Shown here piece by piece: positions 10,326 to 22,539 of a stretch of 64,000 nt of DNA (the first letter of the stretch is position 1; each line of letters begins with the position of its first letter). Both the position numbers and the translations under genes were made by a program. Source of the stretch: Closterium sp. Naga37s-1 (taxonomy: Eukaryota; Streptophyta; Zygnematophyceae; Desmidiales; Closteriaceae); assembly GCA_947471745.1 (NCBI GenBank), contig CANJKZ010000093.1, forward strand, positions 2,713,501-2,777,500, read 5' to 3'. Below the pieces are notes generated by a model. It made no database searches. It was not told the DNA's origin and was given only the letters and a program-made list of their open reading frames with translations.

Positions 10326-13300
10326 ATGGCTCAAACGTTCGTCCCTCTCCACTTTGTCTGTCGCGTGCTGGCCGTCGTCATGCTTCTCGCGTTCGCCGCT
10401 GCAAGTAGTGCCTACCGTGTGGCGGATGGTCGGCGACAGCGTATCGGACGGGCGGCCCTTGCCGAGATGCGTCCGACGAGTCGTCGCCCGCGCCACGTGG
10501 CTGCGTCCATAACGCCGGCGAGTCAGTCGCGCATCAAGCTCCAACCCTCGCAATGTGAGTCTAATTTCTTTTGTCGCCGAATCACAGCGGTGTAAGCTTG
10601 TGGAAACACGACGAAATTGTGTCAGGCTAAGCGACACGAAGGCGGCGCGTCATATTCAACCTCTTGCAGGCGCGGTATATCAATGGCAACCAGGGGATCA
10701 AGCGGGATTGACGCATGATGATCATCAGGTCCTTTAGACAAATATATTTATTTAACGAGGGAAAATATATGCCAAAGCCACAAAACATTGCTGAACGTTC
10801 AGAAACTACTCTAGCGTGACATGCTTTCTGCTTGCAAAGTCCGTCTGTTTTCTAATAAAAAGCTAGAAGCAGCTGCTAAAAAAGAAATAGTTAGAGCCAA
10901 AGACTAACATGAAGTTGCTACACCATAACAAGATAGGGATTCGCCATGCCAGCGTGCATGGGAATACCCGAACGGTTGGAACTCCCCTAGATAAATCCGA
11001 ATACAGTAGGTGCTGTTCGTGGCTAGCTAGGCAACGTACTGTTCGGGAATTTTCAGGCGAAATGCATGTTGAATTCCGTCCTGTTACATACACCACTCGG
11101 CCAGGGCTCATCAGCGTAGTACGTTGAGAAGCTGTCCATTCGACATCATGGGCGGAGTTGCTTGTCTTGATCCATGTTGGCCATTGCGGACGAGTCATGA
11201 TAGTCTTCCCCTTCTTCCTGCCTTTCCGCCCCCCAGTGCAAGCGCTTCTTGCCCTGGACAAAGCATGGGGTTTCTGGGGGAACAACGCTGCAAACGCATT
11301 CTGTGACGAGTGGGAGAGAACCGGAGAATGGATCCATGGGCAAATCGGCAGTTATGGGACTGTGGCGTGTGACCCACACGGCATGGTTTCCGACCTGTGA
11401 GCTCTGTGATGAGATGTGCGCTTTGGAAAAGGAGTAGAGGGTGCAGGGGGGAAGGAGGAAGTGAGGTGGGGTTGATCGGGGGAGGGAAGTTCAAGCCTAC
11501 TTTGCTTTCCATAGCAGCGCAGCAGGCATTGGTCAAGCTGCTGGCTGGCAGCAATGCCACCGATATCATTGAAACCGTACAGGCCTTTTTTTTGTCATTT
11601 GCATTGCATTGCAAAAATCATATGCTCCATGTAGGCTTGCATTGGAATACAACACTGATTCATCTGGAGTTGTGCCGGCAGCCATCACAGCCCTCTCTGC
11701 CCTTCAAAAACTGTAAGTGCATCACAGCCATCACTCTACCAGTGCAGACCTCTGCTGGGATGGAGGCACCGGCATGGCTGTAAGGGTAGTAGAAAGGATC
11801 ACATCGGTTGTTTTGTGGGTGCGCTGAACCACCACTGGAACACGTGTGTTGTAGAAGAATCCTTAAATCCCACACAGTCGGGAATATCCCACATATCTAT
11901 TGCTTTCGTCACTCAATACTCGATAATAAATATCCGACATTTGCGCACCAATATTGAGATTCCCTTAGGCCTTTCATACAGTCACCCTGCCTTCTTGCAT
12001 TGCATGCTTCTCTGCAGGGAACTGTATCTGCCTGGCCACACTGGAAGCTTGGAGATTCTCGGCTCTTCCCCCAAATTGCAATATGTGTACGCATCTATTT
12101 CTGCTCCACCCTGCTCCTTCTCGCTTCGAAATGCATGCTAGCATTACCTTGTTCTACGTCATTCTGTCCGCTCCCACCGCCCTCTCCCACATATGATCTG
12201 TGCCTACCTCACCCACTTGCTTGCCATGGCACACGACAGAGATCTAAGCGGCACCGCCTTCAATGGATCCATCCCTGAGTCCATCGGCAATGCCACAAGT
12301 CTGCAGCACCTGTGAGAGGGGGGTCTGGTGCCAGGGCATGAAGGGGGCGTGCAGCTGCTGCCTTGGTAAGCCCACGGCAGGTAGGGAACCCGAGCTTCCA
12401 GCATATGTGTTCTATTGCAGACAGGGGCATTTCGTATCGCAGTTTTTTCGATTTTTTTTTTTTTTTTTTGAAATAACGTCTTAACTATTTGCCTGCCACT
12501 GTGTATCTCCCCTGGTGACACGTGCTTCTGTGCCCCGATTCGTACGCATCCCATCCCAGTGAGCTCTCAGGCTTGGCTCTCAGTGGAAGTCTCCCTGGCA
12601 GCTTAAGTCGCGTCACTGCACTCGAATTCCTGTACCCTCCATCTCTCCTTCCTGAGAACTTCCGTCCTCTTAAAAATCAATTCCCTCCTTTCTAATCCTT
12701 TCACATCTTCTTCCCAAACTTCCTTCCTCTCTTTCCTTGAACCTCCCCCCCCTCTCCTCTTCCACCGCCCAGCTGGCAAGCACATCACTAACACCTCGTG
12801 TTCGCACATGCTTTATGCGCATTGCTTATGCCTCCATTTCCCAGCCAGCCCCTTCTTCTTTCATGACGCACCAGTCAGTTGCTACCATGCACATACATCC
12901 TTCCCACGACTTCCCTTTCCTTCCTTCCGCATGACCCCAACATGCAGGCGCATTGGGAAGCCTCAGTCGTTGGGCCCCGTTTATCAATACTATAGTGGCA
13001 ACACAGCAGAGTGAGACTGATAAGGATGACTTGGGGCTCTTGCTGTTGACTGCTGCAACATATTTACGGCATAACATGGCTACTGAAGAGTGCAGATGAT
13101 GCTTGGAATGCTCCAGGGCACAGTGCAGCAGGGCAGCTCATCTCATGGGACAGCGCCAGCTGTGTGCTCCCCCCTCAGCTCACACGACTCCTTCTTTGCC
13201 ACCCCTCAGTGCCTTTTATCATCCAAGCTGCTCAATCGCACTCACGTGCGCACTGCTCCATCCATGCAACTACGCACATAAAGTCTCTGCTCCACCCCTT

Positions 13301-16300
13301 GCTGCTGTGAATGCTGGACTGGACTGCTGTTGCTGTAGCCGCTGTGCAACTACTGCTGCTGTGGCTCTCTCCCACGCCGTGTGCAATCGCAGCCCACAGA
13401 AAGTTGACGAGTCGTCTCCCTCCCCTCTGCTGTTTGTCTCTCTCGCAGCATTCTCTCGATCCAGTCGCTCATGGGCCCCTCTGTGATGCAAGGCTCCATG
13501 GACGACCTCTCGTGTCTCGGCCCACTCACTCGTCTTAAGGACCTGTACGCTGTGCCACTCTTCCCTACCCGCTTTTCTCTTTCCCACGTCTAACTCATTC
13601 GTGCTCGTCTTCACCCCCCCACCCCTCCCCCCCCCTTTCTCGCACTCATCTCTTCCCACCTTCCCCTCCCCTCCCCTCTCACTCATCCCTACTTGCCTTC
13701 CCCTCTCTCACTCATCCCTACCTGCCTGCCCCTCCCCTCTCACTCACCCCTACCTGCCTTCCCCTCCCCTCTCACTCATCCCTACCCGCGCATCTCCTCC
13801 TACTCTGCCAACACTGCTCCTATTCATTGCGCAATGGTCAGTCCAACAGCATAGTGTATAGAATCTGGTCCCCTGCTACCCGCATCACTCTTTTAAGTTG
13901 CTCTCCGCCGGCTGCTGTCCCCCTCTCTCCCATTTTCCACACGCCACTTGCCCTTGCTTCAGTCGCAACACCCCACTCACTAATATTCTCTCTGCTCCCC
14001 AACTTTCGTGCGTCCACTTTACCATGGTCTTTTATCCTCTCTCTTGCACTTTTGAGACGTCTCACTTTAATTTACTTTTATCATGTGACTATGCCTCCCT
14101 CTTTGTATGTTATACCCACTTCTCCTCAGCACGCTCACGAGTCTCAACCTGACGGCCGGAGAGCTCCCTTCCTCTTTATCCGCCCTTACTTCACTCTCCC
14201 ACCTGTAAGTCTCTCTAGTATCCTCCTTCCTGCTCCCACGCATTATGCATCATTTATGTAACTACCAAAGCAAACCATGATTTCGGTGTCATTCTTAATG
14301 TGTTCTTGGTGAGCACATTGCATATCATGATTCATAAGCGTATGAAGGGCATGTGCTTGCTCGTCGCATGCATTGCATCCCATAAGCGCATTGCATGTCA
14401 TAAGCACATTGCATCTCACAAGCGCATTGCACCTCGTAAGCGCATTGCATCTCATAAGTGCATTGCATCTCATAAGTGCATTGCATCTCATAAGTGCATT
14501 GCATCTCGTAAGTGCATTGCATCTCGTAAGCGCATTGCATCTTGTAAGCGCATTGCATCTCATAAGCGCATTGCATCTCATAAGTGCGTTGCATCTCATA
14601 AGCGCGTTGCATCTGATAAGTGCACTGCCTCTCATAAGAGCATTGCCTCTCATAAGAGCAATTCATCTCATAAGCGCATTGCAGTGCATTGCATCTAATG
14701 ACAGAATTCAAACCTGCAGCAATGAATCCATCTCCTAGTTGCCTGCGTCGATATAGGTGAAGCAAACACAATTCTTTTTCATGGACACATATGCACTCTC
14801 ACTGAACAATCAAGACATCTCATGGTTGATCCGGCTGGACAGTAGGATCTTGGGGGGGGTGCAGTGACAGCAGTCGCTGCATTGCACTACCATTCCACTG
14901 TCCTGTCCACCTCACCTGTCTCTCACCTCCCTTTTCACTCTATGGCAGTGATCTAAGTTTCCTGCCCATCACCCGCTTTCCGCTTTGTGAGTGGAACCAC
15001 GAGCCCCTCGCCGCACCTGGCCACGAATCTAAGCATTTCGTTTCCTGCCATGTACAGTGTACTACACCTGCATCACCCGCGACCCGCTACAGTCTTGCCA
15101 CTCGCTCTGCTTGCCTTGTCGCTGCCCATCCGTTGCCAAAGGTTGCTACAACCTGCTCATCCTCGCTCCCTTGGCTATTTCTAACTGATCTGTGCCGCTT
15201 TGGATCAAGCGCTTCTATCTGATATATACGTGGCTCATGGCAGAGTCAGCTAGGGCTGTGCATGATGGCTAGAGGGAACGAGTCAGATGTACGTTGATGC
15301 CACTTGCATGGCTTCCCACCCATGCCTCCCCACTGATTGGAGTGGTCTGTACCTCCCCCACCCTCCTGCCCGTGACCGCGCAGGGACGTCACCGGCAACT
15401 TAAGCGTCCACCGCTCGCAACCATTCCCCACTGGATTGATGGCACTCACAGGGCTGCAACATCTGTGAGGCATCCACCATCTTGGTTTGACACCTTGTGC
15501 TGCTCAGCTCACCGCTCAAAGCCCTCCGTTGATTATAGTGCCCTCCAAGAAGCACTGCGTCCACCTCCCCACCGCCCTTCCATCTTCACATTGCCCATTA
15601 GGGCTCTCGACCCAACTCCCGCGCCCCCACCACCAGACACAAGTGCGTGTGCCTGTCCACTCTCCCCTCTCCTTCCACCTCCAGGTGGGCTAGTTTGAAT
15701 GGCTTCACTGGATCTATCCCCTCCACCATCTCCGCCATCGTCGCCCTCAGTGAATTGTACGCCTCCGCTTCCACCCACTCTCGCCTCCCTCGCAAACCTC
15801 ACTGACCTGTACGCATCGAATTCCCACCTGTCTCCTCTTCCTTCATCTATCCCCATCCATCCACGGGAACCTTTTGAAATAGGGGTGGATATTAAACGAT
15901 ACGGCAAAGCACCAGGCTGTGAGCACCACGCTAGCACTGTGGACAAAGCTCTTTCTGTGGCCGTTTCCCACACCGCAGCACCATCTTCTCTACCCTCTTC
16001 CTTCGTAATCGCCCCTCCAGGCAGCTCAATTTCAACAACATCTCAGGGAGCATCCCTGCCAGCATCACCAACCTCCTTAACCTGCAAGACCTGTAAGACC
16101 TCACATGTGCTCCACTGATAATTCACCTTAACCATACCTTTTGACCCGAATCAACGTGCCGACAAAATGTATTTGGGTTGATTTTAGGTGAATTAGTTCC
16201 AGGCAATCCAAGGTTTGGTGCTTTGCTCACGTGTGTATTGTCGTATCAGGTCCCTACCCTCTCAACTAAGCTTGCCTCGCTTGGCATGCGCTTATGAGTG

Positions 16301-16902
16301 GCTTGGATCGCAACACACCTCCGTGTGGCACCTTGCATGCTCGGTGTCAACCGAACGGAATCAGGTGCTGGAGTCTCCTGGACAGACTCTCTCAGCACGC
16401 ATTTCCCTCTCTCAGCAGCTTTCTACTTGAGAAACACCCCTTCCAATCTTGAGCAAGGTACAGATTTTCGTCCAGTTAGGCGCTTATTTGCTGTGTTGCG
16501 TCGTGTTCCCAACAGCCTAATATTGGTGTTGACCACACGATTGCAGGTTTTGTGAAGCCTCAGAAATTCTACCCCACTAACTCCACCCTGTCATGTCAAT
16601 GCTGCATGGCCCTTTTGTTTCACAGCCCTGCCTCGTGCTTCTCGTGTTTTTGTTGAAGCTACGGTGATGATAAGCAATCGCAACAACACAAGCACCAGTT
16701 CATATAATGCCTCTCCCTTGTACACATTGACTCCACTGTACAAAGTCGCTGCATTGCAATGCCACAGTCTATCCACAGTACACGTGCATGCCTTGGCCTC
16801 TCCCCCACGCGTGCCTGCCTCCACCACACAACACAGGCGTCTCTCCTTCAACAATCTCACCGGCGCCGTTCCTTCCTTTACTAACTCAGACCTTGATACC
16901 TT
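10326..16902 (+). CDS. LRR protein gene, copy A (multi-exon, 3' end lost)
   Basis: Proposed exons: 10326-10554, 11237-11396, 11635-11712, 12018-12086, 12240-12311, 12560-12631, 13449-13544, 15384-15464, 15685-15756, 16021-16092, 16837-16902. All junctions are GT-AG and the phases agree. Exon 1 encodes a secretory signal (hydrophobic VLAVVMLLAFAAASSA). Exon 2 gives an N-terminal LRR cap (LRRNT_2-like: ALLALDKAWGFW, Cys pair FCDEW and VACDPHGMVSDL). Each later exon is one LRR of 22-32 residues with a split Leu or Val at the border (phase 2), such as FNGSIPESIGNATSLQHL and NNISGSIPASITNLLNLQDL. A half-repeat relic follows the exon ending at 15756. No kinase or membrane exon is present before the retroelement junction at about 17165, so the 3' end is missing and the gene is probably nonfunctional. 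Likely a secreted or cell-surface recognition protein. Terminal exons are less certain. Confidence 0.72.
13650..13805. repeat. Pyrimidine-rich minisatellite in an intron of LRR gene A
   Basis: There are about five imperfect copies of a unit of about 26-30 bp based on CTCACTCATCCCTACCTGCC. The large intron 13545-15383 contains this and the next repeat but no convincing exon. Confidence 0.7.
14358..14698. repeat. 18-bp minisatellite in an intron of LRR gene A
   Basis: About 18 tandem copies of GCATTGCATCTCATAAGC with scattered substitutions occur here. Because the unit is divisible by three, open frames run through it on both strands (for example MRCNAL repeats on the minus strand). They are composition artefacts and are not called as genes. 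The unit does not look like a CRISPR repeat because there are no unique spacers. Confidence 0.88.
16270..16444 (+). repeat. Intron duplication, unit 1
   Basis: This 175-bp stretch in the intron after the exon ending at 16092 recurs at 16916-17090 after the last recognisable exon, with only a few differences. It indicates that an exon-plus-intron unit was duplicated in tandem. Confidence 0.85.
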
Positions 16903-16915
16903 GTGAGTCTCCAAA

Positions 16916-17090
16916 GCTTGCATCGCCTGGCATGCGCTTATGAGTGGCTTGGATCGCAACACAACTCCGTGTGGCACCTTGCATGCTCGGTGTTAACCGA
17001 ACGGAATCAGGTGCTGGAGTCTCCTGGACAGACTCTCTCAGCACGCATTTCCCTCTCTCAGCAGCTTTCTACTTGAGAAACACCCCTTCC
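16916..17090 (+). repeat. Intron duplication, unit 2
   Basis: This is the second copy of 16270-16444, located just downstream of the exon 16837-16902 and about 75 bp before the retroelement junction. Confidence 0.85.
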
Positions 17091-17164
17091 GGTCTTCCTG
17101 CTTATATTCTGTGCTGCATTGTGTTCCCAACAGCCTAATATGGGTGTATCCTATTTTGTAGGGC

Positions 17165-18775
17165 GTATCCTATTTTCAGTAGGTTGGTTAGTGGCGCTGC
17201 TATCTTAGTGTATTGCGGCACGAACCTATTGTAGTAGTTGGCAAAGTCTAGGAACTGCTGCAACTCCTTCACGTTCTCTGGTACTTTCCACTTCTTAACG
17301 GCCGTGGTCTTCCGCGGGTTCACGTGTACGCCCTCCGCACTCACCATGTGCCCGAGAAATTGCACCTTTTTCAAGCGTAGAACTTGTTTTTCTGCAGGAT
17401 CTCGAACACCTTTCGCAGATGCTCCACGTGCTCTTTCATGCTCTTGGAGTAGATGAGAATGTCGTCTAGGTACACCACCACGCACTCGTCCAGCAGGGGC
17501 CGTAAAATGTGATTCATCTCTGCTTGAAATGTTGCTGGTGTGTTGCAGAGTCCGAACGGCATCACCAAGTATTCGTAGGAGCCGTGTCTGGTACGGAACA
17601 CCGTCTTGTAGATTGAGTTGTCTGCCATCTTGATCTGCCAGTAACCCGACCGTATGTCCAGCTTTGAAAAGACTGTTGCACCATGCAGTTGGTCCAGTAG
17701 GTCGTCCATGCGCGGTATGGGTATTTGTTCTTATCTGTCTGTTTCTTCAGTGCTTGGTAGTCGATGGACATCCGTAAACTACCGTCTGGCTTAGGAGTGA
17801 AGAAAATTGGTGCACCGTAGGGAGAGGTGGATGGGCGGATCGGTTTTTTGTCCAGTAGGTACTCTATATGTTTCTTCATGTCAGTCAGTATGGTGCACGT
17901 GAGACGGGTTTCCCACCTGGTTCCTCCACGATCTCGTGCTTGTGGGTGCGCGCTTGAGGTACTCCTGCAGGTAGGTCGTCTGGCATGATATCTTTGTACT
18001 GCTCCAACACCTCCTGTACTGGTGCATGTAGCTCCGAACTTGGCTTCTCCTCCTCTGCTGTTGCCATCACCAGTGCTAAGTAACCCGTGTGACTCTCATT
18101 CACCGTCCGTTTGAACCGTGCCAGTGTTGTTTCACGAACATTCCCTGTATCCGTCCAACTTCTCAGCTCCACACGTTTCCCGTTGTTGTAGATGCACGCC
18201 TTCCGGTTGACCTAGTCGATCTCGGGGTTGAACCGCTTCAGAAAATCACGCCCCAAGATAAAATCTATTCCCTTGATGTTCGTGATCGGTAACGTTGGCT
18301 TCCACCTTAACGCTCCTATATGCAGCTGGAGTGTTGACTCGCCGTGGATGGGAAGCTTCGTACCGTCCACCATCGTTGCTATAAATTGGGTCTTCTCCGA
18401 TGGCTCTCCAATTTTCTCCAACGTCCCACGGTCGCACACTGAGTGGGACGCACCACTGTCCACCAGTGCCTGGAGGCTTCGCCCGTTGCAGATCCCCTCG
18501 AGTACTAGTGGTTGTTGTCGCTCCGAGTAGCTGTAGATGGTGTTGCTTATAGGATCATAGGGTAGATCAAATGTATGATCCCTTGATCCTGCGCCTGAAG
18601 CTGCTGTCTCAATATCAGGTATCACCTAAGTAGGGTTAGAAGGATTTATCCGTGGCTGGTACATCTTCCCTTGAGCCTGGAACCTTCCCCTAAGCCTTTG
18701 CAGCTGTGTAGGCTTCTCCTGTGGGAAACAACGGGGAGCCTTAACACCGTGCTACTGGGAGAAAATATTAGCTCC
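17165..18775 (-). mobile_element. Ty3/gypsy fragment (old, partial)
   Basis: Minus-strand sequence reads as the end of gag, protease (ALVDSGASHSVCD near 18470), a spacer, and reverse transcriptase (ending QFLDFANYYNRFVPQYT near 17200-17250; [13 protein letters not shown] near 17450). RNase H, integrase and LTRs are absent, so only the middle of the element survives. It is clearly diverged from the chromovirus at 4393-10050. Its left edge falls in LRR gene A's intron DNA, near a repeated GTATCCTATTTT motif (about 17146-17180). Its right edge abuts copia DNA. It is broken in several places and old. Confidence 0.85.
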
Positions 18776-21700
18776 TCGGAACGCCCGACCCTTAATAGCG
18801 CTCCGGAGTAGGGCCCGACCCTCTCCTTGCAGGGCGACGGTGCCACGGCCCTGGACGTCCTGCAGCGCCCCATTGAAGCCGCGCACGTGCTTGATGGAGC
18901 CGCTCGGCTGTAGGTCGACGAAGACTTCCTTCGTCCCCATCAGGTGGTGGGAGCAACCGCTGTCGAGCAGAACCACCGCCGGGTTCGCATGCACAGCTGC
19001 CGCCACCGCCTGGAAGTCCTCTCCGGCCTCCGGCGCCAGCGAGACAGTCGGCTCCACGACGCCGACCAGCGAGCACGACGCCGTCTTGTCGTCCCGCGCC
19101 TTGCTGCCAGCAGAGGAGTCGGCGTCCTTCGCCGAGGTTGACGTCGTCGTCTGCTTCTCCTTGCGCGGATTGTTTCCTCCTCGACGAGGACGACGACTGT
19201 CAGACCTCCTGTGGCCTCCCTTGGCGTCGTCGTCGTCGGAGTCACTGCGGTCGGGGCACTCGAAGGAGAGGTGGTCGGGTTCACCGCACAGCCAGCACTC
19301 CCGACGTCGACTTCCTCCTCCTCGATCGCTGTCCTTGGTCGACTTCTTCTTGTCGACTTCCAGCGACTGCTACCTCCGGCGCCAGACTGTCCGCGCTGCC
19401 CCGGTCGACCTCCTTGCTTCGCCGGGGCGACGAAGTTGGCCGCGCCAAGAGCTCCTGTGACCGCTCTGCCTCCTGCATCGCCTCGTCCTGCAGGATGTAC
19501 GAGGTCAAGTTGTCCTCGTTGAGCGTCGTCCTCGTGCTCGGCGCCATCAACAGCCGCTTCAGGAGGTTGTAGCTGCTCGAGAGTCCCTGCATGATGTGGG
19601 TGACGTACGACACCGTCAAGTATTGCGCACCAGCCATCCTGATGGTGGCGAGAATTCGCCATCCTGATAGTCAGTCGCCGTCTTCTCGTCGCCCATACGC
19701 AGGTGCATCAGCTGTCCCTCCAGCTGGGCGACGAACAAGTCGTCGGTGACTTGGTAGGTCGACTCGATGAAGTGCCACGCCTGGTGGCCGGCGTCGAGGT
19801 ACTCTCGGCACCACTTCAAGGCGATCTGCACGCCCGGCGAGCAGCACCGCGAGAACAGCTGCACGGCGCGGAACTCCGCTCGTAAGTCGGCGTGGTGCTC
19901 CTCCGGCGTCGCCACTATCCCTCGGGCGAAGCCGATCAGCCCGGCCATCTCCAGCTGGGGCTCGATGGCTTCCTTCCAGGTGAGAATGTTTAGTCGACCA
20001 ACGAGCGGCGGGGTGACCAAGATCCTGTCCGGCGTTAACTTGAAGTAGCCGTAGCTCGGTGCAATCCCGCCTGCCGTCACCTGGGTCGCCGACATCGGCG
20101 ACAATCCGCTTCGTCGACCTCCGACGTCACCCTGCGAGGAGCCTGCAACCGCCGACGACCGCACCCCTCGCGCCTGAACGCCGCCGACTTCATCGGCGTG
20201 TATCTTTCCACGCTGCCTTGACGTGCCTCCCGCACTGCTGCCGACTTGGCCACCTCCGGCGTTGACGCCCACGTCGACGCCGCCTTCGTTGGTCACCGGT
20301 CGAGGAGAAGCCGGTCGAGAAGGGGGATGCTTCGTCGCCCACATGGTGCGGAGTCCAGCCTCGACGACCGCCCAGGGTATCGCCCCATACTCCTGGGCCT
20401 CATGGCGTCACCTCGCATCCTCCAGCCAACCCTCCAGGGTGTCCATCACCTCTGTGTCACCTACGCGCACGCTAGGGATTGTACGGCTGCCGGCCTACGA
20501 GCAACTTAGGTAAGTGACCACTACGTCGACCTGACTGAAAGGTAAGTCGTGTGCCGTCCACGCTCACCGCACCATGCGGAGATAACTTGTACAGCGGGAG
20601 CTAGACTACGGGCTAGGCACGGGTGCTCGTGTGATCTCTGCGTTCGTTGGTCCTTAGTTGTTTTCCTAGTGCACACACTGCTTGCTAGTTCACGGGGCAA
20701 ATTGGCAAGAGTTTCACTAGAGAAAGTTGACAACAATGGTACAATGAAGTTGGCATGGCAAGACTACATCAGAGCTATCTTTCAGGTCGGTCGACTACCA
20801 GCGCAGCACGGTCGACCGCGTTCCAGCACGACTTGGTCGACCGCGCTCCAGCAGTGCAAAGTCGACGGCGTGCCAACACTGCAGGTTGACGGCGTGCCAG
20901 CGTTGCTCCCGCAGAACAGCATCGCACCAACTTCGCAGGTGCTCGCAGATGATTGGTGTGCGAAGCCTTGTCACCTATACAGCGCACACAACAAGTCAAC
21001 CTGGCGCTGATGACTGCCTCTGATCAGCCACGTCGACCTCGGGATACCACCACCGAGGTCGGGCTCGCCAACTTCGCCTGGGTGACCGTCGTACTCCTTC
21101 GCACAACCTCGTCACCCAGGTAACCTGGTCGACCGGGCAACCACGTCGACCAGCTGCTCCCGTACGTGCCCGTTGACCTCCCAAGTCGACGGCCACCTCA
21201 AGTCGACCTCACCGGGTCGACCACTCCCCTGGTCGACCAGCTCCAGGTCGACGTCATTCCTGGTCGACCAGCTCCACGTCGACCAGCACTCCTGGTCGAC
21301 CAGCTCCATGTCGACCAGCGCAGTTGTCAGTCGACCACCCAAGTCGGCTACCCGAAGTCGGCGTCACCAAGTTGACGCCCAACTACTCGACGCCCTGCTG
21401 CTCGGCGTCCTGAGTTGTGGTCGACGTCGGCCCCTCCTACGTCGACCACCAGGTCAGGTCGACCACCAGGACTACTTCACGCCTGGTCGACCTACCATCA
21501 AGTCGACCAGCAGGCCTGGTCGACCAACCACCAGGTCGACCAGCAGTCCTGTCAGCCGACCACCCAAGTCGGCTGCCCCAAGTTGACGTCATCAAGTTGA
21601 CGTCCTCGGTAGGTCGACTTCCCAGGTCAACCTCCCTGAAGTCGGTGCCACCCTCAAGTCGGCGCCCGTGCAGTGGCCCCCCTGCAGGTCGACCTCCTCG

Positions 21701-21806
21701 TCAACCAGCTCGCCCACTGCTGCAGGTCGGCTGCTCCCCTCACACCCGACCACGAAGTCGGCTCCGCCCAAGCGAGGACGGAGCTAACACACAACTCCCG
21801 TTGACA
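18776..21806 (-). mobile_element. Ty1/copia element 'copia B', copy 1 (truncated)
   Basis: The minus-strand element retains its 5' LTR (20575-21806), a TGGTGCGGTGAGCG primer site, gag (about 20344-19100) with a CCHC knuckle (CWLCGEPDHLSFECPD), and the start of the protease region (VVLLDSGCSHHLMG near 18950). Everything downstream (integrase, RT, RNase H, 3' LTR) has been lost at the junction with the gypsy fragment. It belongs to the same family as the copies at 28162-34876 and 37706-45162, but its 5' LTR is longer (1,232 bp against about 940-985 bp). It is broken, with several breaks. Confidence 0.85.
20575..21806 (-). repeat. GTCGAC-dense 5' LTR of copia B copy 1
   Basis: The LTR starts TGCGGAGATAAC and ends GTTGACA. 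A hand count finds about 26 copies of the hexamer GTCGAC within about 920 bp (20780-21720), often as CTGGTCGACCAGCTCC. About 0.2 would be expected by chance. The array length differs between copies and accounts for much of the LTR length variation. Confidence 0.85.
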
Positions 21807-22104
21807 ATCCCCATGACACTGCTGAACTCCCAACAGACTAGCAAGAACCCATCTACGCACACAATTTCCAACAAGCCATGGCGGGTCCCCGCGTTCAGCA
21901 CGAAGCTAGACACCTCCAAAATCATGCGTTAACAAGACCGGCGTTAACAACAGATGCTTCCATTCGTCCGGGGCCGCGTCAAACACTCGCTTGGCGAGCA
22001 TCCCCCTGCCTGACCGCCGAAAGCTCGCTCCATGGCCTCATCAATTTTCATTGTCCTGGTTCCGACGGGGTTGATATCGATCAAATCCCGCATGCTTGAC
22101 CATC

Positions 22105-22539
22105 TTAACCCCACCGCAGCCTTCTGCTTCCCTGCAGGTTTCTTCCCATTCGGTAAGAGCTAGTGTTCAACAGCAACAATAATTGCGCCACCTCCCAAAT
22201 CGTCAATTCAGTGATCCCCTCAGCAAAACCAGACTCCACGAAGAGCTCGCAGATGCGTTTCCACCGCTCACTCTTTCCTTTCCACTGCTTCATCTGGCTC
22301 TTATGGCCCCAGAGAGATTGTAAATCCAAAATATCCGCCGCCCTGTTTGCCAGGTCCGCCAGCAACCTCATCTCTCGTGACACCAAAAGCGCCACTCTCC
22401 TGGCGGCATGGTTCCCGAGCACCGTGACGGGGTCCCAGCGAGTGATGGCTGCAAAGACCAAGACTTCATACGCTGAAGGGGTTGTGTTCTGATTGGTGGG
22501 TGACCTTTGATGCTTATTGGAGCAAGGGGGGTGTTGAAA
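22105..22539 (-). CDS. Unrecognised open frame
   Basis: The minus strand is open for 144 codons between stops (22539 down to 22105). The text reads like real protein: NTTPSAYEVLVFAAITRWDP, then MRLLADLANRAADILDLQS, then RWKRICELFVESGFAEGITE. There is no ATG at the upstream end of the frame. A possible acceptor (TTTGCAG) lies near 22450, and a CTGCAG follows near 22135, so this may be one internal exon of a host gene or part of an unknown element. I recognise no family. Neighbours are copia DNA on the right-hand (21806) side and unassigned DNA on the other. Confidence 0.3.
   Translation of the reverse strand, partial: FQHPPCSNKHQRSPTNQNTTPSAYEVLVFAAITRWDPVTVLGNHAARRVALLVSREMRLLADLANRAADILDLQSLWGHKSQMKQWKGKSERWKRICELFVESGFAEGITELTIWEVAQLLLLLNTSSYRMGRNLQGSRRLRWG

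Noticed and set aside
14358-14698. CRISPR-like regular array, and long open frames of MRCNAL/SALHLI type on both strands
   Set aside because: It is an uninterrupted 18-bp tandem repeat without spacers, inside an intron. The frames are open only because 18 is divisible by three.
14987-15055. Possible LRR exon reading SGTTSPSPHLATNLSIS
   Set aside because: A GTACAG donor exists but the sequence lacks the LRR spacing and no clear acceptor precedes it.
15757-15808. Extra LRR exon (PPTLASLANLTDL)
   Set aside because: It overlaps the preceding exon's donor, has no acceptor and only the second half of a repeat is present. Treated as a relic.
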